A stretch of DNA of 64,000 nt from positions 22,987,463 through 23,051,462 of the forward strand of contig NC_058137.1 in assembly GCF_011075055.1 (NCBI RefSeq). The letters run 5' to 3'. Shown piece by piece: positions 1 to 10,152 of the stretch. The notes beneath the pieces were generated by a model, which saw only the letters and a list, made by a program, of their open reading frames with translations, searched no databases and was not told where the DNA came from. Numbering within the stretch: position 1 is the stretch's first letter; every line of letters begins with the position of its first letter. This DNA comes from Mangifera indica (Eukaryota; Streptophyta; Magnoliopsida; Sapindales; Anacardiaceae). The position numbers and the translations under genes were made by a program.

Positions 1-90
1 TTGAAATTTTTGTCCTCTCTAAATTGGTTGGTTTTGGGTCCATGGAGGAGCATGACAAAGAGTTTATTATGTGATTTTTTTTGCTTCCAG

Positions 91-3000
91 GAGCACCATA
101 ACACGTGAAAAATTTGAAGAGCTCTGTCAGGATATTTGGGAAAAGTCTCTTATACCTATAAAGGAAGTGCTTAAGCATTCAGGCTTAAAAGTTGATGAGA
201 TTTATGCTGTAGAGTTGATTGGAGGCGCAACTAGAGTGCCAAAGTTGCAGGTTTTCTGTCCACATTTTATTACTTTATACTTTTTCTTATCAACCTGAGT
301 CAGAAACATCTATTTGAACAGTGTAGAGTTGTCTCATTTGATGGTGCTGTTTAGTCTTTGTAGGTTTTTTTTTTTTTCTTGACTAAAGACTAAAGAGCTC
401 AAGAAGACTGAGGATTTTCTAATGAAGGATGAATATGAAAATAAAGTATCTCTTTTTCCTTCTGACAGGCTAAGCTTCAGGAATATCTGGGAAGGACAGA
501 GCTAGACAGGCATCTTGATGCTGATGAAGCGATAGTTCTTGGTGCATCTCTGCATGCTGCAAATTTAAGTGATGGAATCAAACTGAATCGCAAACTAGGA
601 ATGCTTGATGGTTCTTCCTATGGTTTTGTAGTCGAACTGGATGGACCTGATCTTGTGAAAGATGATAATACCCGGCAGTCACTGGTGCAACGGATGAAAA
701 AACTTCCCAGTAAGGTAACTACAATAAAAAATGATTCCATGCAGTTGGAGGTGGTGAAATTAGAGAAGTAATTTGAGACTTTAACTGCATTTATTTGCGT
801 TGTGGTATTATTTGCAGATGTTTAGATCAATTATCCATAGCAAAGATTTTGAAGTTTCACTTGCATATGAAAGTGATGATCTTTTACCACCTGGTGTTAC
901 CTCACCAGTGTTTGTGAAGTATGACGTGTCTGGTTTGACAGATACTAGTGAGAAGTAAGGATAGCAATTTTCTTAATCATTTTTGTTTGCTTTTAATTAA
1001 TGCCAGTCATTTTTAATTTTCCCTGACAAAGCTTGATCTGAAGTCTAGTATGAATATTGTTGCTTGTTTCTGTTTAGGTATTCATCTCGAAATTTGTCCT
1101 CTCCCATCAAGGCAAATCTGCACTTCTCTCTCAGTAGAAGTGGAATTCTTTCTTTGGATCGAGCAGATGCTGTTATTGAAATCACAGAATGGGTGGAAGT
1201 TCCTAAAAAGAATCTGACTGTGGAGAATGCAACTTTTTCTGCTCCCAACGTTTCACTTGAAACAGGTGGTGGAAACTCTTCTGAAGGAAGTGATGAGAAC
1301 TTGCATTCTGACAGTGGGACTATTAATTCATCTAATTCCACTGTTGAGGAACCAAATATTATTGATCAACCTACAGAAAAAAAACTGAAAAAGAGAACTT
1401 TCCGGATACCTCTTAAGGTGACATACTAGCTGACTGCTTTAACGTGCTCTCACCTTATAGTTAACGTGCAATTTAATTATATAACTGGTATCAGATTCAT
1501 TTTCTTTCTCATTTCCAAATTCTGTTTTTGCTCGGTTCTAGATAGTGGAGAAGATAGCAGGACCTGGAGCGTCTCTTTCGAAAGAAGCTCTTGCTGAAGC
1601 TAAAGCTAAATTAGAAGAATTGGATAAGAAGGATGCTGAGCGACGAAGAACTGCAGAGCTAAAAAATAATCTAGAAAGTTACATCTATGCAACTAAAGAA
1701 AAGGTTTGAATTCCTTGCTAAATAAAACCTACTATTCATAGTTGGTCTTGAATGTTACTGGTCTTTTCCTCCATTGTTATCCTGTTAAGTTTCTTAATTT
1801 TTCTGATGTTCATTGTTAAGTTCCATCTTGATATAACCATTTTTGGTAGATTGAATTATTTGCTTCTCATAATTGTTCCTTCATTCTTTTTTCTAATTTG
1901 TATTTCTAGGAAAAGAAAATTGTGCAGCATCCTTTTGCCAATTTTTTCTTTTTCTAAGCTTGGAACTGTTTTTTAATTATGTATTACGTTTTTGCATTAC
2001 ATTATTTTGATTTCTTGCTAATTAGATTATTGATTATACCAGCTTGAAACAACTGACTTTGAGAAAATTTCTTCTAGCGAAGAGCGACAAATCTTTATTG
2101 TAAAACTTGATGAGGTTAGCTCCATTTCCAACCAGTCTTAAAAAGGTTTTTTATCTAGCTCGTCAAATCTGTATATGAAATGAGATTATGTATTGTTTCC
2201 AGGTGCAAGATTGGCTTTATATGGATGGTGAAGATGCTACTGCTAAGGAGTTTGAGGAACGCCTAGATTTGTTGAAAGCTGTTGGTGACCCTATATTTTT
2301 CCGGTATGTCCTATTGTTAGTGTAATTTAGGTTGAGTAATGCCAGGTCAAATTAAGTATTTCTTGTTTTGTCCCTTGTAATTTGTTGAAGCCCATTGCTG
2401 GCTAAACTATTTGTTTCGACTGATATTTTGTGGTTCAGATTTAAAGAGCTTACTGCAAGACCAGCAGCTGTTGAATATGCTCGAAAATATCTTGGGGAAA
2501 TTCAACAGGTACATATTATAATTTGGTTATAACAAGCTTAGAAGCCAAAGTTTTTTAATGACTTGAACCATGTTCTTTGAATGCTTTTGTTAATCTCCTT
2601 TGGTCAATCTTCGTACTTTTCTTAGTTTTCAATACATTAGTTCTATGTTCCTAAAAGAGATAAGGATTCTTTCATGTTTACACGGTTTTCACTTTTTTTT
2701 TTTGGTTTGCATATATGTTGGTTTTACATATAAACAATTTAAAAAGGGTCTCAATAGGCTAAAATAATGCTGTGCTTTCCAGTATATTTCATATTTGCTT
2801 TTCGGTTTGTTTAGTTTTCCAAGAAATGAACCGTACATTTGTATTAATTTATTCCTATTGAACATCTGCAGATTGTTCATGACTGGGAGACAAACAAACC
2901 TTGGCTTCCAAAAGATAGAATAGATGGGGTATTTGTTTGTATTTAATCTGAATCAGCTTCTTTATGGCTTGTATAGTTGTCATGTTCATTTGAGTTTTGT

Positions 3001-4430
3001 TTTTTACTAGGTTCTGAAAGATGTTGACAAGTTTAAGAGTTGGTTGGATGAGAAGGAGGATGAGCAGAACAAGTAAGTTTGGACTTATTGCCATTATTAA
3101 TCAAACTTTAAGTTCTGTGAATAAATAGATCTATGGATAATCTGACTTTGATTAACCATTTAAATATGCATATATAATTTCAAAAAACCATTACTTATTC
3201 CATGGCTTTGTTTGGTCCTTATTAAAAATTATTCAAGAAGTTTTGTCTCAACCAAAAGAAGTGTAATCATAGGAGACGTTTGGTTTGGGTAATGTTTTAT
3301 TACTAAAATAGAGAAATTACCTTGAAAATAGATTATTGGATATAAATGATTACTATGTTTGATAAAATTTAGTAGGCATAAATAATTATTATATTTAGTT
3401 AAAGGTAATAAAAAAATACTAGTAAATTATTTTACTTAAATACCGTTAACATAATTATTTTTAAATATTTTTATATTATTTGTTATATTAATTAAAAATA
3501 AATTTATTTTTATCTCAAAAAATTAATAAATAATAATATAATTATAATAAAATCAAGATTACCTTGGTAATATTTTAATACCTAAGGTGAAGATGGTAAT
3601 CAGATTATCATTTATATTATCTGCAATGATAATATTGGTAATAGAAGATTACTGTAATATTTTATTACTAACAAATCAAACAAGGTAATGTAAGTAATAA
3701 AAAATATATTACCAAGGTAATCTTTAAATTCTTGGAATCAAACGACCCCTTAAAGAGAATTTTTTGGGTTAATTTCTGATAGATTTTTAGATGGTCTCGT
3801 TGAATGTCTTTTATGAATGAATTCAGAAATGCTTGTTTATGATATTTTGGGTTGATGAGACCCAAAGGGGAAAGCGAACAAAGATTAAACATGTCCTTTG
3901 TCCATGATGGTGATTTTTATCTTGAATGCTGATGCTTGATTCTAATTTTTCTTTTTAATGATACAGGACATCTGGATTCAGCAAACCAGCTTTCACCTCG
4001 GAAGAAGTATATGATAAATTATTTAATTTGCAAGATAAGGTATTCTTACAAGCTCTTTGTCGATTTGGCTTTGCTAGTTTAGCATGATTTGCAAGTTTTA
4101 TGCACGAATGTTCATTATAACAATATCACTTCTATTGATATTTGAATATATTTTTTTGCATAGGTTTCCAGCATTAAAAAAATTCCCAAGCCAAGGCCTA
4201 AAGTTGAGAAGAAGCCTGTGAAGAATGAAACAGAGAGCAGCAACGGTGACGGAACAGATTCCAACTCAACTTTTGAGGAGAAAACCTCACAAACTGAGAA
4301 AACAGCTTCAGATCCCAGCCCAACTTATGAGGAGGAAACATCACAGACCGAGAAACCGGCTATAGAATCAGATGGCTCATCAAGTGAGAAGAAGGCTGAC
4401 CCTGAGGCTGAGGTGCATGATGAATTATGA
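91..4430 (+). CDS. HSP70-17: Heat shock 70 kDa protein 17-like (GRP170/HYOU1 type), ER lumen, 5'-partial
   Basis: Large HSP70-family chaperone of the ER lumen; the family assists folding and acts as nucleotide exchange factor for BiP. Exons: 91-250, 469-714, 818-954, 1078-1417, 1542-1703, 2043-2114, 2203-2303, 2439-2508, 2872-2928, 3011-3072, 3967-4039, 4164-4430; all GT-AG and in frame, about 580 residues. The first exon lies inside the nucleotide-binding domain and holds the HSP70 signature IGGATRVPKLQ. A substrate-binding domain follows, then an acidic Ser/Asn-rich loop (exon 4), a charged helical part, and a Lys/Glu-rich tail with two copies of an EE(K/E)TSQTEK-like motif. The protein ends HDEL*, the ER-retention signal, which settles both location and subclass. 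Signal peptide and most of the ATPase domain lie left of the window. Intron 10 (about 0.9 kb) carries a MITE at 3272-3749. Confidence 0.93.
3272..3749. mobile_element. Tourist-like (PIF/Harbinger-type) MITE in HSP70-17 intron 10
   Basis: AT-rich 478-bp insertion with imperfect terminal inverted repeats: the left end reads GGAGACGTTTGGTTTGGGTAAT and the reverse complement of the right end reads GGGGTCGTTTGATT. It is flanked by ATA on the left and TTA on the right, close to the 3-bp TWA duplication of this superfamily. The inner arms share TTACCTTGGTAAT-type words. No ORF. The right arm matches the sequence that begins at 63918, so two copies of the family are in the window. Confidence 0.65.
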
Positions 4431-4953
4431 TTAAATCAAAATCAAATTCCCCGCTTTCACAGTTTGAATACGAATTCACAGTAGAGTTTACGGGTAGCCA
4501 CCAAACGGATGAACCAAATTCCGAAATCTGGTTGGCCTGGTTGTTCGGAATGCAGTAGTTTAAAGAGTGTGTGGCAGCCTTGCAGGACATTTTACGTATT
4601 GATGATTGGGATGCTTATTATGTAATAACTGCGTAACTAAGGGGCGCTCATTCAATTTGTCCCCTAAAAAGTTTTGATAATTTTTATGCTCATCTCACAG
4701 GAACAATTTTTATGCTCATCTCATAGGAACATTATTGATGACTGAGAGTCTGAGACTGTGTATCATCTTATTTATAAAATATAGCTTTTTCCTTTTCCAA
4801 CACCATATTGTTACTTTTTCCCGAATTTCCTTTTTGTTTAATCAGGAACACTGGTTTGAAAACGCATTTATGTAAGCCCAAAAAAGTGCTCAAGAAACTC
4901 AACATTGCAAAAGAAAAATTGTTGTGGGCAAAGTTTGTAGAATCGTGTGAGCC
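4431..4953. other. Intergenic, HSP70-17 3' end to PPR start, with a 26-bp tandem duplication
   Basis: This 523-bp spacer holds the HSP70-17 3' UTR and the PPR promoter. A 26-bp unit containing TTTATGCTCATCTCA is repeated head to tail at 4679-4704 and 4705-4730 with one mismatch. No other gene-like content seen. Confidence 0.6.
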
Positions 4954-7188
4954 ATGAAACAAAGGCTCCAGTCAATTGGAGAACGAGGTGGTCATGTCTT
5001 TAATCAGAACCTGAGAATTGCTCAGTTGGGGAAGTTGGGTCGGGTTGACGAAGCCATCAAAGTGTTCTCAGAAATGACCCAGAAGAATACTGTAACATAC
5101 AATTCAATGATATCTGCCTTTGCTCGTAATGGCAGAATTAGTGATGCATTCCAACTGTTTGAGAAAATGCCTGGCAAAAACTTGGTTTCTTGGAACACAA
5201 TGATTGCTGGGTGTTTGCATAATGATAGAGTCGACAAGGCTCGTGAACTCTTCGACAAAATGTCCAAAAGAGATCTATTTTCATGGTCTTTGATGATTAC
5301 TTGTTACACTCGCAATGGTCAACTTGAGAAGGCGAGGGAAGTATTTGATTTGCTTCCGAATAATGGAGATGCGGCTTGTTGGAATGCGATGATTACGGGT
5401 TATGCCAAGAAAGGGAAGTTTGATGATGCTAAGAAGTTATTTGATGCAATGCCTTTTAAGAATATTGTTTCCTGGAATTCAATGCTTTCAGGGTATACCA
5501 AGAATGGTGAAATGTCTTTGGCAATGAAGTTTTTTGAAAAAATGGAAGAACGAAATATGGTATCGTGGAACTTAATGTTGGATGGATTTGTTGCAGTGGA
5601 TGATTTGGATTCCGCTTGGAAGTTCTTTAAAAAAATTCCAAACCCTAATGTTGTTTCTTGGGTGACCATTTTATGTGGATATGCACGAAACGGTGAAATC
5701 TCGGAGGCTAAGAGACTATTTGACCAGATGCCTTGTAGAAATGTTGTTTCTTGGAATGCCATGATTTCAGCTTATGTTCAGAGCTTCCAAATTGATGAGG
5801 CTGCTAAGCTCTTTATGGAAATGCCGGAGAGGGATCCTGTCTCATGGACTACAATGATTGATGGGTATGTTCGAGTTGGTAAACTTGACAAAGCCAGGGA
5901 ATTTCTTGATCGGATGCCTTACAATAATATTGCAGCTCAAACTGCGATGATCTCTGGATATGTACATAGTAAAAGAATGGATGAAGCTAGTCAAATTTTC
6001 AATAAGATTGGCACCCGCGATGTTGTCTGTTGGAACACCATGATTGCTGGCTATGCTCAATGTGGCAGAATGGATGAAGCTCTTCATCTGTTTAAACGAA
6101 TGGTCAATAAAGACATGGTTACATGGAATACTATGATTGCTGGTTATGCTCAAACTGGAAAAATGGATAATGCACTTACGATCTTTGAAGGTATGGGGGA
6201 GAGAAACATAGTTTCTTGGAATTCACTAATTGCTGGTTTTCTGCAAAATGGGTTGTTTTTAGATGCATTGAAGAGTTTTGTGTTAATGGGGCGAGAACTG
6301 AAGAAACCTGACCACTTGACTTTTGCATGCGGACTAAGTGCATGTGCCCATCTTGCAGCTCTGCAAGTTGGAAAGCAAATTCACCATCTTGTTATTAAGA
6401 GTGGATACGTGAACCATTTGTTTGTTGGCAATTCCTTGATCACCATGTATGCTAAATGTGGAAGAATCCCCAATGCCGAACTTGTATTCAATGATATCGA
6501 TCAAGTTGATGTAATTTCTTGGAATTCTTTGATTGCTGGATATGCCTTTAACGGGTATGGGAAAGAGGCAGTTAAACTCTTTGAAGAGATGGTAAAAGAA
6601 GGAGTGGCTCCTGATCAGATTACCTTTATTGGGGTTTTTTCTGCGTGTAGTCATGTTGGCCTGGTTGATCAGGGCTTAGAACTGTTTAAATGCATGACTG
6701 AAGTGTATGCTATGGAACCTCTGGTAGAACACTATGCATGCTTGGTTGATTTGCTTGGCCGTGCTGGGAGGTTACATGATGCCTTTGAAATGGTGAGGGG
6801 AATGAAGATGAAACCAAACGCCGGAATATGGGGTACACTTCTAGGAGCGTGCAGAACACATGGAAATCTAGAGCTTGGTAAGATTGCTGCCGGGAAGCTT
6901 TTGGAACTTGAACCTCGGAAAACTTCACATTATGCACTCTTGTCAAACATACATGCTGAGGCAGGCAGCTGGGATGAGGTTGAGAAAGTGAGGGAGTTAA
7001 TGAAAGGAAGCGAGGCTGAGAAACAACCAGGATTCAGCTGGATTGAAATTAGAAATCAGATACTTACCTTTCTCTGTGATGATCCATTATGCTCTAGAAC
7101 AACAGAGATTTACACTACATTGAAGACTTTAGCCGCGCAGACAAGAAACTCAGGTCACATTTCTGGAACTGAAACTCTACTTGATTGA
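4954..7188 (+). CDS. PLS-class pentatricopeptide repeat protein, E subgroup
   Basis: Intronless 744-residue organellar RNA-binding protein. PLS-class members bind one RNA site by a two-residue-per-repeat code and usually direct C-to-U editing in mitochondria or plastids. Residues about 25-430 form an unusually long run of 31-residue S-type repeats with the core VSWNAMI(S/A)GY. Canonical P, L and S repeats follow (about 430-620), with the LACSAC..G..GKQIH-type L motif and MYAKCG. An E domain (about 620-690; GIWGTLLGACRTHGNLELG, then KQPGFSWIEI) and a short E+-like tail follow. There is no DYW deaminase domain, so an editing role would need a partner in trans. The chosen ATG is the first in frame. 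The target organelle and RNA site cannot be read from the sequence; the presequence is short and not typical. Confidence 0.93.
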   Translation: MKQRLQSIGERGGHVFNQNLRIAQLGKLGRVDEAIKVFSEMTQKNTVTYNSMISAFARNGRISDAFQLFEKMPGKNLVSWNTMIAGCLHNDRVDKARELFDKMSKRDLFSWSLMITCYTRNGQLEKAREVFDLLPNNGDAACWNAMITGYAKKGKFDDAKKLFDAMPFKNIVSWNSMLSGYTKNGEMSLAMKFFEKMEERNMVSWNLMLDGFVAVDDLDSAWKFFKKIPNPNVVSWVTILCGYARNGEISEAKRLFDQMPCRNVVSWNAMISAYVQSFQIDEAAKLFMEMPERDPVSWTTMIDGYVRVGKLDKAREFLDRMPYNNIAAQTAMISGYVHSKRMDEASQIFNKIGTRDVVCWNTMIAGYAQCGRMDEALHLFKRMVNKDMVTWNTMIAGYAQTGKMDNALTIFEGMGERNIVSWNSLIAGFLQNGLFLDALKSFVLMGRELKKPDHLTFACGLSACAHLAALQVGKQIHHLVIKSGYVNHLFVGNSLITMYAKCGRIPNAELVFNDIDQVDVISWNSLIAGYAFNGYGKEAVKLFEEMVKEGVAPDQITFIGVFSACSHVGLVDQGLELFKCMTEVYAMEPLVEHYACLVDLLGRAGRLHDAFEMVRGMKMKPNAGIWGTLLGACRTHGNLELGKIAAGKLLELEPRKTSHYALLSNIHAEAGSWDEVEKVRELMKGSEAEKQPGFSWIEIRNQILTFLCDDPLCSRTTEIYTTLKTLAAQTRNSGHISGTETLLD

Positions 7189-8259
7189 CATGGTATTGTA
7201 CTGTACTAGGAAGGGTGAGCAAAAAAACTAAACTAGAACCGGAACCGCGGGCACCCAGTTTTCGGTTTCAATTCTTATCTAGAACCAACCTACCTCGGGT
7301 AGTTTCCAATTCCCAACTTGTGAAATTGGCCAGTTCTAGTTCTGATTTTATCTCGTAAAAAACCGGAATTGAAACCTACAAGTAAGCATTAAAAGTCTTT
7401 TGATTAATGTTTACTCAATTGGTGGATTGAAATATTGTTCTAATTAATACTTATTCTTTCAAACTGTACAATCTTTCACATTGTTGAAAAGAAAATTTTT
7501 TCTTTCTGCATTAATCACATATCAAACACCATGAAGCAATACTATCAGAATTGTAAATGTTCTTTGTTACATTACTTCTTTGGTTTTATGCTTTGTGGAT
7601 GATTAACTCAGGATGAACTCCCTCTACTAGATTTCATGAAGCAATAATTCCATGGTTTATTTTTTTGGTAATTAATAAATTCCATAGTTATTGTCGCAAA
7701 TTTTTACCAAATGTTAAATTCCATATGAGCAATGATATGTGTTCATACTTTTGGTACAAAAATGATATGTCATTATGTGATTGAATGTTACTTTATCTTT
7801 AATTTAAAATCATTCAATTACAAAATAACATATTATTTATGTATCTAAATTGTGTATAAAAAATATGTACGTATAATTTTTTTGTTATATTATTCTGTAT
7901 AACTATCCAAAAGAAATCAAAACATGTTACACCACTCAATATAGACCTACCTTGTAGGTTTTAGGTTTTGGTTTCTCAAATATTTGTAGGGTACCCGGAC
8001 CGCACACCCCTGGGAAGAGTATTGTTTTTTCAATCGTTTGTATACAATCAGAGTCCTGTTTATTGGGCATACATCATGTACTCGCAAAATCTTTTCAATT
8101 GTATATAATCGTTGGTATTTATGAATCCAGACTTTCCAGTACCATTAGTCTTCCCCACTGCATTCACTTTATTTCATTTACTAGCAGAAAAAACTTGCTT
8201 TTAAACTCTCATTTTGACCTGGTTAATAATCTACTACAATGGAATCTGCTAGGTAACAG
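7189..8259. other. Intergenic between convergent PPR and UDP-arabinose epimerase genes; repeat-rich
   Basis: Both neighbours end here, so the interval holds two 3' UTRs. About 7211-8011 looks like a decayed non-autonomous element: AAGGGTGAGC at the left and, reversed, CAGGGGTGTGC at the right. At 7700-7890 lies a copy of an AT-rich repeat also found near 27530 and 53510. No coding content. Confidence 0.5.
7700..7890 (+). repeat. AT-rich dispersed repeat, copy 1
   Basis: Contains a TTTAATTTAAAAT core flanked by ATGTTACTTTATC and a tail of ATTATTTATGTATC type. The same order of words occurs at 27530-27690 (same strand) and in reverse complement at 53510-53650, which marks it as a dispersed non-coding element, most likely a MITE. 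Ends are not resolved. Confidence 0.45.
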
Positions 8260-10152
8260 TTAATTTGTAGCCAAGGAAGGACCATAGCCATTCAGGTGTG
8301 ACTTTTGCCATCTCCATGCAATTTTTAAACTCTCTTCAAGGTCTGTATACCTGGCTGTCCAATTCAACTCATGCCTTATTTTCAATGGATCACTATATAC
8401 TTCAGCATAATCCCCTGGGCGCCTGCTCAGGTATTCAATCTTTATATCCACTCCTGTTGCCTTCTTACATGCCTCCACAAATTCCTTCACTGATCTTCCT
8501 GCAATTCATCCGAACAAAGTACGTGTTTGAAAAATTATTTGTCTTTCAGAAACCAAATGACTGGTTAGGAAGAAAGTGTGAAGTACCTTTTCCTGTGCCA
8601 ACATTATAGATACCAACTTTCCCAGGTTTTGCATTTGCAAGAGCAAGCACATGAGCATCAACCAAGTCAGTGACATCAATGTAGTCCCGCACACAAGTCC
8701 CATCTGCTGTTTTATAGTCTGTTCCTCTAACCTTGAGTCCAGGAATTATCCCTCGAGCTGCATCAAAACAAGCACCAGATATACGGCCATGCTCTCTTAG
8801 CTTGGCGCGAGGAGCTTCTCCTAATCTTCCTTCTGGGTCTGATCCAATCACATTAAAGTATCTGACATCACAGTTATATGTACAAAAAGTCAGCCCCATA
8901 TTGAGATGAGGTGATTGAGGTACTAATGAATAGAAACACAGTACAAAATCAAGCATCGACTACCTTAGGATCATGAAAGCCATGTTGGTGGTTTTGGAAA
9001 AGTCGATTATGATATCTTCTGACATTTTCTTGGCTTTTCCGTATGGATTGATGGGCATCTGCATTGACAAATTGATGTGAAATACAAAAACTTTGTCAAA
9101 TTCAGCTGCAAGGTCATGGTTTTTTTTTGACAAAGCCTTAACTTGTGAACTGAAATATTCACACAGAAAATGTATGTAGAAATCTCACTTGAGGGGTTTC
9201 TTCTGTCATTGGCATCTTCAGAGGCTCTCCATAAGTTGCACAGGTACTAGAATATATTAGTGTCTTCACATTATGTGCTGTCATTGCCTCTAAAACTACC
9301 AAGGTGTTTGATGTTATGTTATGATAGTACCTGCACAGAAATTTTCAATGAAATTCGGTCACCTGATCTTCAACAAATCGGCTCAGAGAATTTTATCACT
9401 TAATCAAGTTAATACCTAAGAGGTTCAAGTGTGCTTTCACCAACATAAGCAACAGCTGCAAAATGGATCACTGCATCAAATGCGTTTTCTGCAAAGATTT
9501 TGTTGACCTGAAATATTTCTTATATAAAATAAAGTCAAATATGTATCTCTACACAGGTTTGTGTAGATGCACCAAGCATTAAAAAAAGATAGATCAATGT
9601 TGTTTAGTACCGATTTCGCATCTCCAAGATCAGCATAGATGAACTGAAGACGTCCAGGCTCTGGAAATAGCTGTTGAAGAATTTTGACAGCACCCATATT
9701 GCCTCTGGAAAGATTATCCTGTTGCAGTAAACAAGAGATTACAAATTAATCCAGCGTAGTGACATATTGGTTGAAATTGATTTTAATGACTGAGAAAGCT
9801 TCTTCCAGAATGAAACGTACCACAATAGTTACGCGGTATGAATCTTTGAGGAGCCGAAGCACGGCATGAGAGCCTATATAGCCAGCACCTCCAGTTACTA
9901 AGACATGAGTCACTCCTATTTCATGGTGGGAGAACTGGAATGTATTGAAAAAGAGTTATTTATATAAAGAAATGGTGTCATTTTCAGAAGCCATAACAAA
10001 GAAAATAGATTTCTTCTGGAGAAAAAACATACTGCATTGTGGGTGCTATCAGATGAAGTTGTGAAGAAAATAATGAAAACAGTTGCCAGGAGAGCTGCCA
10101 CAAGAATTCTACCAGTAAAATTCACCCTTCTCTTTCCATTCAAACTATCCAT
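8260..10152 (-). CDS. UXE: UDP-arabinose 4-epimerase (UDP-xylose 4-epimerase), MUR4/UXE type
   Basis: Interconverts UDP-xylose and UDP-L-arabinose in the Golgi, feeding arabinose into pectins, arabinoxylans and glycoproteins. Exons (transcript order): 10152-10033, 9934-9821, 9718-9611, 9507-9416, 9330-9189, 9058-8964, 8861-8587, 8498-8260; frame kept, 394 aa (Arabidopsis MUR4 is slightly longer). Residues about 16-32 form a single transmembrane anchor (type II). An extended-SDR fold follows: [13 protein letters not shown]-binding glycine motif, [11 protein letters not shown], the [10 protein letters not shown] active-site strand, and the catalytic YGKAKK Tyr/Lys pair. A conserved C-terminal block contains [13 protein letters not shown] and [15 protein letters not shown] pyrimidine-rich acceptor just upstream of the ATG suggests a leader intron. 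Family is certain; which UXE paralogue is not. Confidence 0.93.

Noticed and set aside
5022..6946. Several minus-strand open frames of 78-120 codons
   Set aside because: All are mirror frames of the PPR repeats; their apparent repeats reflect the sense-strand repeat structure.
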